Below, one piece after another: positions 19,468 through 31,727 of a DNA stretch of 64,000 bases. The first letter of the stretch is position 1. Every line of letters starts with the position of its first letter. The translations under genes and the position numbers were made by a program. A model generated the notes under the pieces. It was given only the letters and a program-made list of their open reading frames with translations, did no database searches and had not been told where the DNA came from. Origin of the DNA: Micromonospora pallida. GTDB taxonomy: Bacteria; Actinomycetota; Actinomycetes; Mycobacteriales; Micromonosporaceae. The DNA is taken from positions 7,007,001 through 7,071,000 of the forward strand of contig NZ_FMHW01000002.1 of assembly GCF_900090325.1 (NCBI RefSeq). The letters are read 5' to 3'.

Positions 19468-20582
19468 ACCGGCCCGCGCCGGTCTCGTCGCGGCTGCCCG
19501 ACTTCACCTGGGACACCCTGGACGCCGCGGCCGCCCTGGCCGCGGCGCACCCGGACGGGCTGATCAACCTCTCCATCGGCACCCCGGTCGACCCGGTGCC
19601 CGAGGTGGTCCGGCGGGCGCTGGCGGAGGCGTCGAACGCGCCCGGGTATCCGCTGACCGCTGGCACCCCGGCGCTACGGGAGGCCATCTCGACCTGGGTG
19701 CGGCGCACCTGCGGGACGGCCGACGACGGGTTCGGCGTGCTGCCGACGATCGGCTCCAAGGAGTTGGTCGCCTGGCTGCCGACCCTGCTCGGCATCGGCC
19801 CGGGTGACGTGGTCGTGGTGCCGTCGGTCTGCTACCCGACGTACTCGGACGGGGTGCGGCTGGTCGGGGCCACCGAGGCGCGGACGGACTCGCTGACCGC
19901 GGTCGGGCCGACCTCGCGGGTACGCCTGGTCTGGGTGAACTCGCCGGCCAACCCGACCGGCAGGGTGCTGCCCGCCGCCCACCTGCGCAAGGTGGTCGAG
20001 TGGGCGCGTGAGCGCGGCGCGGTGGTGGCCAGTGACGAGTGCTACCTGCCGCTGGGCTGGTCCGCCGACGCCGAGCCGGTGTCGGTGCTCTCGCCCGAGG
20101 TCTGTGGCGGCTCGTACGAGGGCGTCCTCGCGGTGCACTCGCTGTCCAAGCGCTCCAACCTCGCCGGGTACCGCGCCGGGCTGGTCGCCGGCGACCCGAC
20201 CCTGGTGGCCGAGCTGCTCAAGATCCGTAAGCACGCCGGCATGATCGTGCCGGCACCGGTGCAGGCGGCGATGGTGGCCGCGCTGACCGACGACCGGCAC
20301 GCCGACGAGCAGCGGGAACGCTACCGCGCCCGGCGGGAGGCGCTGCTCGCCGCGTTCACCGGCGCCGGGTTCACCGTCGAGCACTCCGAGGCGGGGCTCT
20401 ACCTCTGGCTCAGCCGGGGCGGCGAGGAGTGCTGGCAGACCGTCGACTGGCTGGCCCGCCGGGGCATCCTGGCCGCCGCGGGTGCGCTCTACGGGCCCGG
20501 TGGCAGCCACCACGTCCGGATCGCGTTCACCGCCACCGACGAGCAGGTCGCCGCCGTTCCCGCCCGGCTCGCCGAACGCTGA
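19464..20582 (+). CDS. dapC: Succinyldiaminopimelate transaminase
   Basis: This PLP-dependent class I/II aminotransferase makes N-succinyl-LL-diaminopimelate in lysine and cell-wall meso-DAP synthesis. The first residues RLPDFTWDTLDAAAALAAAHPDGLINLSIGTPVDP match the family N-terminus. The PLP lysine is in HSLSKRSNLAGYRAG (about residue 226). No ATG, GTG or TTG lies in frame at the right place. CTG 19464 has GGAGAGG about 5 nt upstream and overlaps the fdxA stop (CTGA), so it is the likely start, giving 372 residues. The function fits dapD and dapE 11 kb away. Confidence 0.9.
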   Translation: MNRPAPVSSRLPDFTWDTLDAAAALAAAHPDGLINLSIGTPVDPVPEVVRRALAEASNAPGYPLTAGTPALREAISTWVRRTCGTADDGFGVLPTIGSKELVAWLPTLLGIGPGDVVVVPSVCYPTYSDGVRLVGATEARTDSLTAVGPTSRVRLVWVNSPANPTGRVLPAAHLRKVVEWARERGAVVASDECYLPLGWSADAEPVSVLSPEVCGGSYEGVLAVHSLSKRSNLAGYRAGLVAGDPTLVAELLKIRKHAGMIVPAPVQAAMVAALTDDRHADEQRERYRARREALLAAFTGAGFTVEHSEAGLYLWLSRGGEECWQTVDWLARRGILAAAGALYGPGGSHHVRIAFTATDEQVAAVPARLAER

Positions 20583-20605
20583 CCCCGCTCACCCTCGGCT
20601 GGCCC

Positions 20606-20706
20606 GTCGAACGCAGGCGCCGGGTGCCCACCGCTCACGGCGGTCGGACTCCGGCTGGCTCGCGTCGAACGCAGGGGGCCGGGCCGGGCGGACCGTCGAA
20701 CGCAGG
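20606..20706. repeat. GTCGAACGCAGG repeats downstream of dapC
   Basis: The 12-mer GTCGAACGCAGG occurs at 20606-20617, 20664-20675 and 20695-20706, each followed by a G/C-rich CCGGG stretch. They lie in the 160-bp non-coding gap between dapC and the M48 peptidase gene. Confidence 0.6.
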
Positions 20707-20708
20707 GA

Positions 20709-20740
20709 GGCCGGGTGCCACCGCACGGTGGCACCCGGCC
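20709..20740. terminator. Hairpin terminator between dapC and M48 peptidase
   Basis: Perfect 14-bp stem (20709-20722 with 20727-20740) and a 4-nt loop, located between two convergent genes. It ends 3 nt before the stop codon of the minus-strand gene. Confidence 0.8.
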
Positions 20741-20743
20741 TGC

Positions 20744-22585
20744 TCAGTCCGCGAACCTGTCCAGGACGATCAGCAGGTTGTCCCGGCTGTGCTTCTCCAG
20801 CAGCTCGCTGCCGTACAGCTCGTGCAGGTTGAGCGTCCGACCGTCGCTGAGGGTCAGCTCGGCCCGTAGCGGGATCCGCTTCCGGACCGTGGCCGAGGCG
20901 ATCTCCTCGTACGGCAGGAAGGTGTGGTCGGCGACGAGCTGGGCCACCGGGGTGGAGCCGACCAGCGCCCGCAGTCGCTTCTCTCCCGCGCCGGCCCGTC
21001 CCGGATCGGCGACCAGCACCAGGCCCCGGTCGAGGATCAGCAGGTCATGCTGCACCCCGTCGATCTTGACGTTGGCGATCGCGCCGACCAGGCCGGCGTC
21101 CCGGGTGTCGACCCGTCGTTGCACCACCGACGCCCGCTCCGGGTCGATGCCGAACCGGTCGAGGCGGGCGAGCGCCTCGTCGAGGGTCTGCGCGGAGACG
21201 GCGAGCTTCGCCGCCTCGGCCAGGTCCAGCGGTTCGCCGGCCGGACCCACCAGCCGCGCCGGCCCGGTCCAGGAGTGCTCCCACCGGGCCACGCCGGAGC
21301 GGACCGCCGCGTTCTCGAACAGGACCTCCATCGGGTCGGCGAAGCGCAGCGCCGCATCCTCGCGGGGGGCGTCCCGGAAGAAACCCTCGGCGAACTCGCC
21401 GAGCCGGTTGTCCCGCACCAGGCCCAGGATCGTCGACAGCGCCGGCTCCGGCGTGCCGGTGAACCGTCCGGCAGCCCGGTAGACCGTGTCGGCCCGCCGC
21501 TGCACCATGGCGGCCACCATCGCGGCGGTGAACTCCGGCCAGGGCAGCTGCTGCCGCCCGTCCGTGCGAACCACGATCTGCTGGAGCTGGCGTCCCGCCG
21601 CAGCGATGTCGGCGAGGAGGTGGGCGGCCGGGCGCGGGTCCGGAGCGACCGTGTCCGCCGGTACGGTGCCCATGGCGGCGATCCGGACGCCGATCGGCGG
21701 GTGGGTGTCCCACGGCGACGTCTCCTCCTCCGGGGTGGCCTCGCGGAGCGCGGCCAGTTCCTCCTCCCGGGCGGCGGCGAACTCGGCGAACCCACCGAAC
21801 AGGTCCTCCGGGGTCAGGTCGGCCTGCCAGCCCGGCTCGACGTACCGCTGCATGTAGAAGTGCCACGCGGCATCCAGCCCGGGCAGTGCGCGCAGCGCGG
21901 AGGTGGCGGCCTCCGGGCCGGCGAGCAGCACCGCCGAGCGGTCCGCCTCGAGCTCCTGGCGTCGGGACGCCGCGTTGTCCACCCGCAGGTACAGCCGGGC
22001 GTACGCCTTGAAGACCAGGCCGACGGGGTTGCGCCCACCGATCCGGTTGACCGTGCCGATGATGGCCAGTCGACCCCGGTACGCGACCTCGCCGAGCCGG
22101 GTGTGCTGCCCGGAGTAGTGGCCCAGCTCGTGCGCCAGCACCGCGCGGAGCTGGTCCGTCCGCATGGTCTGGAGCAGCGGCAGCCCGACGTAGAGGGTCC
22201 GTCGCCCGGCGAGCAGGCCGAGCAGACGGGTCTGCTCACTGACCGCGGCGTTCACCTGCGGCACGATCCGGATCTCGTCCGGCGCGCGGGTGCCGACCGC
22301 GTCGGCCAGCCCGCGGACGGTGGCCCAGAGCGCGGGCGCCTCCCGGTCGCCGACGATCAGCCCCGGATCGGGTTCGGACGTGGCGCGCAGGGCCCGCCAG
22401 AGGGCCACCACGACCGCGCCGAGCGCGATCAGCAGCGGCACGACCAGTTTCGCCGTCACGATCCCGTTGGCGACGTCGTGCAACCAGACGCCGAACGCGA
22501 TGACGGCGGCGAGTTGGAGCAGTGCGACGACGTAGAAGCCAATCAACATGAGCACCGAGGCGAGAGCCCGGTACGTCGCTGCCAT
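20744..22585 (-). CDS. M48-family membrane zinc metallopeptidase
   Basis: The 613-residue protein begins with two membrane helices (LMLIGFYVVALLQLAAVIAFGVWL and KLVVPLLIALGAVVVALW). An HtpX/Ste24-type domain with the zinc motif AHELGHYSGQH follows (about residue 152), and the third ligand is expected in RRQELEADRSAV. The C-terminal half is an additional domain of unknown role. The long upstream frame is not real: ATG 22585 (MAATYRALASV) has GGAAGGA at good spacing. It is divergent from tyrA. Related proteins take part in membrane-protein quality control; the substrate here is unknown. Confidence 0.9.
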   Translation of the reverse strand: MAATYRALASVLMLIGFYVVALLQLAAVIAFGVWLHDVANGIVTAKLVVPLLIALGAVVVALWRALRATSEPDPGLIVGDREAPALWATVRGLADAVGTRAPDEIRIVPQVNAAVSEQTRLLGLLAGRRTLYVGLPLLQTMRTDQLRAVLAHELGHYSGQHTRLGEVAYRGRLAIIGTVNRIGGRNPVGLVFKAYARLYLRVDNAASRRQELEADRSAVLLAGPEAATSALRALPGLDAAWHFYMQRYVEPGWQADLTPEDLFGGFAEFAAAREEELAALREATPEEETSPWDTHPPIGVRIAAMGTVPADTVAPDPRPAAHLLADIAAAGRQLQQIVVRTDGRQQLPWPEFTAAMVAAMVQRRADTVYRAAGRFTGTPEPALSTILGLVRDNRLGEFAEGFFRDAPREDAALRFADPMEVLFENAAVRSGVARWEHSWTGPARLVGPAGEPLDLAEAAKLAVSAQTLDEALARLDRFGIDPERASVVQRRVDTRDAGLVGAIANVKIDGVQHDLLILDRGLVLVADPGRAGAGEKRLRALVGSTPVAQLVADHTFLPYEEIASATVRKRIPLRAELTLSDGRTLNLHELYGSELLEKHSRDNLLIVLDRFAD

Positions 22586-22804
22586 CGTGATTTTCCTTCC
22601 CCGTGGCCCACCTTGATCCGGTGGGCGGCGCAGGGACCGTATGACGTGGACGTTTCGACGGCAATCCCATTCGAGGTCCGATCGTCCAGCCCAGCGGGCC
22701 GACGCGGTCGACCGGCTCCTCCGGCCGGTGGCGGGTCGTCGAAGCCCGACCGGCCCCGGTCCCGGCCGCGCACCAGGCGATATCCTCGGCCCCGGGTCCG
22801 GCGG

Positions 22805-22861
22805 CCCGCGATCGAGCGGAACCCGAGGTACGACCCGCGATCGAGCGGAACCCGAGGTACG
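22805..22861. repeat. 29-bp tandem duplication before tyrA
   Basis: Two adjacent copies of a 29-bp unit starting CCCGCGATCGAGCGGAACCC (22805-22833, then 22834-22861). Each copy ends in CCGAGGTACG, so the GAGG that serves as the tyrA ribosome site is duplicated. Confidence 0.85.
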
Positions 22862-22864
22862 CAG

Positions 22865-23980
22865 ATGGTGGCAAGCCCCGACACGCGGCCCCGGGTCGCG
22901 GTGGTCGGTACCGGTCTGATCGGTGGTTCGATCCTGCTCGGGCTGCACCGGGCCGGTCTCGACGTCACCGGCTGGGACCCGGACCCGGCGACCCGCCAGG
23001 CGGTCCGGGACACCGGTGTGGCCTGCCCCGACGAGCTGACCGTGGCGGTGGACGGCCGGGCGGTGGTGTTCCTCTGCGGCCCGCTGCCGACCCTGCCGGA
23101 GACGTTGCGCACCGTCGCCGGAGCGGTCGGCGCGGACTGCGTCCTCACCGACGTGGGGAGCGCCAAGGGCGAGGTGGCGGAGTTCGCCGCCGCGTACGGG
23201 CTGACCGACCGGTTCGTGCCGGGGCACCCGATGGCCGGCACCGACCGGGCCGGCATCGGTGCGGCCGTGCCGGACCTCTTCGACGGCGCGGCCTGGGTGC
23301 TCTGCCCGGCCCCGGACGGGCTGCCGGCGTTCCACCGGCTCGCCACGCTGCTGGTGTCGGTCTTCGGGGCGCGGGTGGTGCCGATGGCGCCCGACGAGCA
23401 CGACGCGGTGGTGGCGCTCGCCTCACACGTGCCGCACCTGCTGGCCGGGGCGCTGGCCGGGGCGGCCGGCCGGTCTCCGCTGCGGGACGCCGTGCTGGCC
23501 CTGGCGGCCGGCAGCTTCCGGGACGGCACCCGGGTGGCCGGCACCCCCGCCGAGCGGACGGCGAACATGCTGCTCGGCAACCGGGAGCACGTGCTGCGGG
23601 AGCTGGCCACCGTGCGGTCCGTCCTGGACGAGCTGGCCGCCGCGCTCGCCGCCGCCGACGCCGAGGCGCTCACCGCCGGGCACCGGGCGGCCCGGGCCAC
23701 CCGGACGGCCCTGTTCGACCGCCCGTTCCTCGCCTCCGGACACGACTTCCCGACCACCCCCGGCACCGGCCGGGAAGGGGTCACCGCCGGAGCCGACCGG
23801 GAGCGGGCCGCCGCCTCGCCTACGGCGGACGCCCGGCCGGGTGACGACGGAGCAGCCGGGGAGCTGCGGTTCCTGCTCACTCTCGGGGCCGCCGGGGGTT
23901 ACCTCAGCGACTGCCAGGTCACCGGATCGACGGTGCGGTACACCGCGCACACCCCGGCGGGGGCGACCGCGCGCGACTAG
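22865..23980 (+). CDS. tyrA: Prephenate dehydrogenase
   Basis: This NAD(P)-dependent enzyme converts prephenate to 4-hydroxyphenylpyruvate in tyrosine synthesis. It has the Rossmann motif VGTGLIGGSI (about residues 14-23), DVGSAKG and GHPMAGTDRAG, all typical of TyrA. The total is 371 residues, with a Gly/Ala/Pro-rich linker before the last 40 residues (ELRFLLTLGAAGGYLSDCQVTG), which look like a small extra C-terminal module. ATG 22865 follows GAGG at 7 nt, inside a tandem repeat. The stop codon TAG forms part of the -10 hexamer of the next gene. Confidence 0.93.
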   Translation: MVASPDTRPRVAVVGTGLIGGSILLGLHRAGLDVTGWDPDPATRQAVRDTGVACPDELTVAVDGRAVVFLCGPLPTLPETLRTVAGAVGADCVLTDVGSAKGEVAEFAAAYGLTDRFVPGHPMAGTDRAGIGAAVPDLFDGAAWVLCPAPDGLPAFHRLATLLVSVFGARVVPMAPDEHDAVVALASHVPHLLAGALAGAAGRSPLRDAVLALAAGSFRDGTRVAGTPAERTANMLLGNREHVLRELATVRSVLDELAAALAAADAEALTAGHRAARATRTALFDRPFLASGHDFPTTPGTGREGVTAGADRERAAASPTADARPGDDGAAGELRFLLTLGAAGGYLSDCQVTGSTVRYTAHTPAGATARD

Positions 23981-23990
23981 GGTGGGGCAC

Positions 23991-24638
23991 ATGGTGGACG
24001 GACCGGTGGTTACCGTACGCGGCGAGGCGTACCGGGAGGTGGCACCCGAGATCGCCCGCTTCGCGGTGACCGCGATGGCCCGCGACAAGGACCGCGAGGT
24101 GACCCTGACCCGGTTGGCCGAGCGGGCCGCCGCGATCCGGGTGCTGCTCGACGGCTACGGCCCGGCGGTGGACCGCCGGGAGACCGGCGAGCTGCGGGTC
24201 CGTCCCGAGCTGAAGCGTTCCGGTGAGCGGGTGGTCGCCTACCACGGCAGCATGACCACCACGGTCACGGTCAGCGACTTCGCCGTCCTCGGGGAACTGA
24301 TGCTCCGCCTGGCCGACCAGGACCAGGTCTCGGTCGCCGGCCCGTGGTGGTCGCTGCGGCCGGACAGCCCGGTGCACCGCGAGGCGCGGCAGGCCGCCAT
24401 CACCGAGGCGCTCGACCGGGCCCGGGAGTACGCCGAGGCGCTGGGCGCCCGGGTGACCGGCCTGATCGAACTCTCCGACTCCGGGATGGCCGCCCAACCG
24501 ATGACGTTCCGGGCGGCCGGCTTCGCCGCTGGTAAGGAGGCCGGTCCCAGCCCCGAGATCGACCTCGACCCGCAGCAGCAGACCGTGCAGGCCGCCGTCG
24601 AGGCACGGTTCGCGATCAGCGAGCCGGTCCTGGACTGA
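23991..24638 (+). CDS. SIMPL-domain (DUF541) protein
   Basis: The 215-residue protein consists of one SIMPL domain: VTVRGEAYREVAPEIARFAVT at the start, VAYHGSMTTTVTVSDFAVLGELM in the middle and QAAVEARFAISEPVLD at the end. No signal peptide is seen, so it is probably cytoplasmic. The family has been linked to stress and signalling, but its biochemical role is unknown. ATG 23991 is 7 nt after TAGGGT (23978-23983), suggesting a leaderless mRNA. Its stop overlaps the next start (TGATG). Confidence 0.85.
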   Translation: MVDGPVVTVRGEAYREVAPEIARFAVTAMARDKDREVTLTRLAERAAAIRVLLDGYGPAVDRRETGELRVRPELKRSGERVVAYHGSMTTTVTVSDFAVLGELMLRLADQDQVSVAGPWWSLRPDSPVHREARQAAITEALDRAREYAEALGARVTGLIELSDSGMAAQPMTFRAAGFAAGKEAGPSPEIDLDPQQQTVQAAVEARFAISEPVLD

Positions 24639-25429
24639 TGCCCCAGCAGTCCGGGTCCGATCCCGGTCCGGCCCCGCAGTCCGGATCCAGTTCCGGTCCG
24701 GCCCGGCGACCCGCGTCCGGTCCGGTCCCGGCCCGGCAGTTCGCGTCCGGGCCCGAGTTGGCCCGGCAGCCCGCGTACGGTCCGCTTCCGGCCCGGGAGT
24801 GTCCGGTCGACGAGCTGGTCGCGCGGGCCCGCGCGCTGGCCGCCGCCGGTCCCCGGCAACTGCTCGGTATCGCCGGGGCACCGGGGGCGGGCAAGTCGAC
24901 TCTCGCCGAGCGGGTCGTCGCCGAGGTCGGCCCGACTGCCCGGCTGGTGCCGATGGACGGGTTCCACCTGGCCCAGGCGGAACTGCACCGGCTCGGCCGG
25001 GCCGACCGCAAGGGCGCGGTGGACACCTTCGACGCGTACGGCTACGCGGCGTTGCTGCGGCGGCTGCACCGGCTGGAGCCGGTCACCGTGTACGCGCCGG
25101 CCTTCCGCCGGGAGATCGAGGAGCCGGTCGCCGGGTCGATCGGCGTGCCGCCCTCGGTCACGCTGGTGGTGACCGAGGGCAACTATCTCCTCCTCCCCGA
25201 GGATCCGTGGGACGAGGTCCGCGCCCTGCTGCACGACGCCTGGTTCCTCGACCTCGACGCCGAGCTGCGGCTGCGCCGGCTCACCGCCCGGCACGTGTCG
25301 TACGGCCGGTCGCCGGCCGAGGCGGAACGCTGGGCGCGCGGCTCCGACGAGGCCAACGCGGCTCTGGTGGCCGGCACCGCGCCCCGCGCCGACCTGGTGG
25401 TCCGGTTAGCCGACCCCCTCCCGGGGTGA
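24638..25429 (+). CDS. P-loop nucleoside/nucleotide kinase-like protein with N-terminal decapeptide repeats
   Basis: The protein has 263 residues. Residues 4-53 are five degenerate 10-residue repeats of the form Q-x-A/G-S-G-P-x-x-A-R. The kinase domain follows: Walker A GAPGAGKST (about 80-88), MDGFHLAQAELHRLG, KGAVDTFDAYGY and VTEGNYLLL, the pattern of the uridine kinase/YggC-like family that phosphorylates sugars or nucleosides. The substrate is unknown. The ATG overlaps the previous stop (TGATG). The 3' end overlaps the convergent membrane protein gene by 24 bp, leaving no room for a terminator. Confidence 0.85.
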   Translation: MPQQSGSDPGPAPQSGSSSGPARRPASGPVPARQFASGPELARQPAYGPLPARECPVDELVARARALAAAGPRQLLGIAGAPGAGKSTLAERVVAEVGPTARLVPMDGFHLAQAELHRLGRADRKGAVDTFDAYGYAALLRRLHRLEPVTVYAPAFRREIEEPVAGSIGVPPSVTLVVTEGNYLLLPEDPWDEVRALLHDAWFLDLDAELRLRRLTARHVSYGRSPAEAERWARGSDEANAALVAGTAPRADLVVRLADPLPG

Positions 25430-27979
25430 CGGCACACACCGCCGCAGCAGGCCGGCCACCCGGTCCCGCTCGACGAGGAACTCCGGGGATTCCGGGTACC
25501 CGCCGTGGTTACGGATCGGCGGGTCGACGACCTCCCCGCCGGTGGGGTGCAGCCCCTCCGGGTCCCGGACGGTGACCTCCCGGCGGGCGCCGGTCACCGG
25601 CCAGCCCAGCGGGTCGGTCTCCCGCCAGAAGTTCGTCCAGCCGGTACGGCCGTGCGGGTCGGTGAGGGCGTCGGCGAGCACCGGCAACCGGCGGGGACCG
25701 AAGTAGGCCGGGAAGACCCGCCCGTAGAGCCGGGTGAGCTGGCAGCCGTACGAGAAGAACCAGACCCGGCGGCGCCAGCGGGCCGGAAGCTGGAGGACCA
25801 CGGCCGCGCAGAGGACCGCTCCCTGGCTGTGCCCGGAGAGGATGATGCCGGTCACCCGGCGCGGGTCGTCCTCCGGCAGGGCGAGCAGGCCGGCGGTGCG
25901 GGTCTGCAACTCAGGTACGGCCCGTTCGGCGTAGCTGGGCGGCGCGAACGGGTGCGCGGCCCGGGGCCAGAACGTGCCGATGTCCCAGACCACGCCGACG
26001 GACCGGCGGACGGTGTCGTTGCGGTACACCAGCAGCCCGAGTGCCGCGACCACCACGGGCAACCAGCCGAGGAGCCGGTCCCCGGCGCCGTTCGCCGCGT
26101 CGACCAGCACCGTCCAGCCGCTCTCCGGCATCCGGTGCGGCCGGGTACCGGAGGACGCGGCGGCGCAGCCGAGCGCGGCGAGGACGATCAGTGCCGCGCC
26201 GCACCGCCCGACGAGCCGGATCGCGTGTTCCCCGACGAGCCGGTGCAGGGCACGGAACGTGCTCACGTCCCGGCAACGGCGCAGGTCGTGGGCGGAGAGC
26301 CCACGGCCGGGCGTGCTGAGGCGCAGGTACTCCTGGTGCCGCAGCCGGGCGAAGAGCAGCCCGGCGTGGACGGCGGTACCGAGGACGACCGGCAGCGAGG
26401 CCGCGAACACGAGCCCGGCCCAGGTCACCGGCACCGGCGGGGCGACGGCGACCACGTCGGTCGGGTTGAGCCGGTTACCGACCCAGTAGAGCAGCCCGGC
26501 ACAGTACGCGACGCCGAGCAGCCAGCCGACGCCGGCGATCAGCAGTGGCCCCCGGCCGCCCCAGGCCAGCCCGTCGTGCCCGGCTCCGGGCGGGTCGACC
26601 GGGACGGCCCGGGGCAGCAGGAGCCCGACGCCGGCCAGCGCGACGGCCGGGGCCACCAGCATCCACAGGTCGAGTCCCTCGGGTGGCGGGACCGGGCCGG
26701 GCAGCCAACCGGCGAGCCAGGCGCCCCCGGCCAGCAGGGCGATTCCCGCGCCGGCCGGGACGACGAGGGCCCGCCGGCCGGAACGGGACACCGCGCCGAT
26801 CGCGATCAGCAGGAACAGTTGCCCGACACCCCAGCCGGCGATCACCCCGTCGTACCCGGGCAGGGAGCGGTCGACCAGGCAGCCGGGCGTGTCCGGTGCG
26901 GCGAGACAGCCCGGAGGTGGGCGCAGCTCGGCGAGGGGGATCCCGGCCGGGCCGTCGGGCAGGAGCAGGAGTACGAAGGTGCCGGCCAGCCCACCGAGGG
27001 CACTGACCACGACCATGGCGCTGTACGGGCCGAGCGGGGTGTGCCCGCCCCGGCGGGTGAGGTACGGCCGGCCGAGGGCCACCACGGCCACCGCCACCGG
27101 GAGCACCAGCAGGGCCACGGTGAGTACGGCGAGCGCGACCCTGGGCCCCTGCGGCGGGTCCATGACGAGCACCGCGCCGAGCGGTACGGCCGCCGCGATC
27201 ACCGTACCGGTGCACAGGTGCAGCACGGCGGCCCGCCGCAACTGCCCCTCACCGCACCAGAAGGTGGGATCCTGCAACGGGTTGACCAGCGGCACCCCGA
27301 CCGGGGGGACGACGCCCGGGCCGACCGGCATCTCCGCCTCGTACTGGTAGGTGCGCCAGCTCAGCAGGCCGACCAGCGCGATCAGGGCGAGCGGCACCAG
27401 CAGCCCGACGGCGAGCGCGTGCGCGCCCTCGCTCCACCAGCCGTGACCGAGGAACTCCCAGGGGCCGGGCACCCGGCCCAGGCAGGTCCGGTCCACGCAC
27501 TGCCAGCCGACCAGGTCGACCCCGATGCCGGTGGCGGCGAGGACCAGGGTGCCGGTCAGGCTCAGGCAGAACAGCCGGATCAGCCAGCCGGCGATCCCGG
27601 CGCGACCGGACCATCCTTCCCGGGTGGGGTCGGCGGGGATCTCCGGTCGGGCGTGCAGGGCGACGTTGGCGATGGTGAAGGGCAGCAGCACCGTCCAGAG
27701 CGCGCGTTCGACGTCCCGAGCGGTCCGCGCGCCCGAGGTGAGTCGACCCCAGCTGTACGCCTCGACGACAACCGGTTCGTCCGGTTCCGGCCCCGGTTCC
27801 GGCTCTGGTCTCGGCGCCGGCCCCGGCTCTGGGCAGCGGTAGAAGCCGGTGACCTCGTCCCCGGCGACCAGCCACGGCTGCGGTGCCGGCTCGCCCGGTT
27901 CCGGCAGCAGACCGAGCAACTCGTCCGGCGGCGTGTTCGACACACCGTGTACGCGCAGTTCGAGCACCCGACCAGTCAT
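25406..27979 (-). CDS. Large membrane protein with alpha/beta-hydrolase (lipase-like) motif
   Basis: The 857-residue protein starts with a lipase-like segment (VLELRVHGVSNTPPDELLG) and a Pro/Glu-rich linker. About ten membrane helices follow, among them LFCLSLTGTLVLAATGIGVDLV, ALAVGLLVPLALIALVGLLSW and VALAVLTVALLVLPVAVAVVAL. Near residue 715 is IILSGHSQGAVLCAAVVLQL, the G-H-S-x-G nucleophile elbow, followed by RRRVWFFSYGCQL. The hydrolase fold therefore appears split around a membrane region. The activity is unknown. ATG has GGGAGG about 5 nt upstream. It is divergent from the secreted subtilisin gene. Confidence 0.8.
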   Translation of the reverse strand: MTGRVLELRVHGVSNTPPDELLGLLPEPGEPAPQPWLVAGDEVTGFYRCPEPGPAPRPEPEPGPEPDEPVVVEAYSWGRLTSGARTARDVERALWTVLLPFTIANVALHARPEIPADPTREGWSGRAGIAGWLIRLFCLSLTGTLVLAATGIGVDLVGWQCVDRTCLGRVPGPWEFLGHGWWSEGAHALAVGLLVPLALIALVGLLSWRTYQYEAEMPVGPGVVPPVGVPLVNPLQDPTFWCGEGQLRRAAVLHLCTGTVIAAAVPLGAVLVMDPPQGPRVALAVLTVALLVLPVAVAVVALGRPYLTRRGGHTPLGPYSAMVVVSALGGLAGTFVLLLLPDGPAGIPLAELRPPPGCLAAPDTPGCLVDRSLPGYDGVIAGWGVGQLFLLIAIGAVSRSGRRALVVPAGAGIALLAGGAWLAGWLPGPVPPPEGLDLWMLVAPAVALAGVGLLLPRAVPVDPPGAGHDGLAWGGRGPLLIAGVGWLLGVAYCAGLLYWVGNRLNPTDVVAVAPPVPVTWAGLVFAASLPVVLGTAVHAGLLFARLRHQEYLRLSTPGRGLSAHDLRRCRDVSTFRALHRLVGEHAIRLVGRCGAALIVLAALGCAAASSGTRPHRMPESGWTVLVDAANGAGDRLLGWLPVVVAALGLLVYRNDTVRRSVGVVWDIGTFWPRAAHPFAPPSYAERAVPELQTRTAGLLALPEDDPRRVTGIILSGHSQGAVLCAAVVLQLPARWRRRVWFFSYGCQLTRLYGRVFPAYFGPRRLPVLADALTDPHGRTGWTNFWRETDPLGWPVTGARREVTVRDPEGLHPTGGEVVDPPIRNHGGYPESPEFLVERDRVAGLLRRCVPSPREGVG

Positions 27980-28290
27980 CCCTGCCTCCCGGTGACCGTG
28001 TCACTACCCAGAGTGCTCTTACTGGGGTGGGCGGGGCCAGTCTTTTTCGGCTGTTTTCGCAGTTCAGGCGGGATATGTGGAATCGGTTCAAGGTCCGGAT
28101 CGGGCGGTGCGAGGTTACCGCCCGCCACCACGCTGGCGGGCGGGTCGCGGGTGACCGCCGCCCCGGCGCCGACTGCGGGCATCGTCTGTCGACCGTCCCC
28201 CAGGACGCTCTGGACCAGCGAAAAGGTTGCCGTCTTCTCGGTCGCGTTCCCGACCGGGCATCAGTGTCCCTTGTGGAAACGTGAACTTCT
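27980..28290. other. Intergenic region upstream of the subtilisin gene
   Basis: About 310 bp between the divergent membrane hydrolase and subtilisin genes. Base composition is less GC-rich than the flanks. No convincing ORF was found; both promoters must lie here or in the adjoining palindrome region. Confidence 0.5.
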
Positions 28291-28309
28291 TCAATGTGAT
28301 CGACATTGA
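28291..28309. promoter_or_regulatory. Operator-like palindrome before the subtilisin gene
   Basis: Perfect inverted repeat TCAATGT-N5-ACATTGA in an AT-rich patch, ending 23 bp before the start codon. TTGTGG (28271-28276) and TGTGAT (28295-28300), 18 bp apart, could be promoter hexamers; the palindrome would overlap the -10. The binding protein is unknown. Confidence 0.6.
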
Positions 28310-28332
28310 TGTAACCCTCGTGAGGAGGTCGT

Positions 28333-31683
<3,351 letters not shown>

Positions 31684-31688
31684 GGCGT

Positions 31689-31725
31689 GCCGTCCCGGCC
31701 CGTGGTCGCCACGGGCCGGGACGGC
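31689..31725. terminator. Hairpin terminator after the subtilisin gene
   Basis: Perfect 17-bp stem with a 3-nt loop, 5 nt after the stop codon. Confidence 0.85.
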
Positions 31726-31727
31726 GT

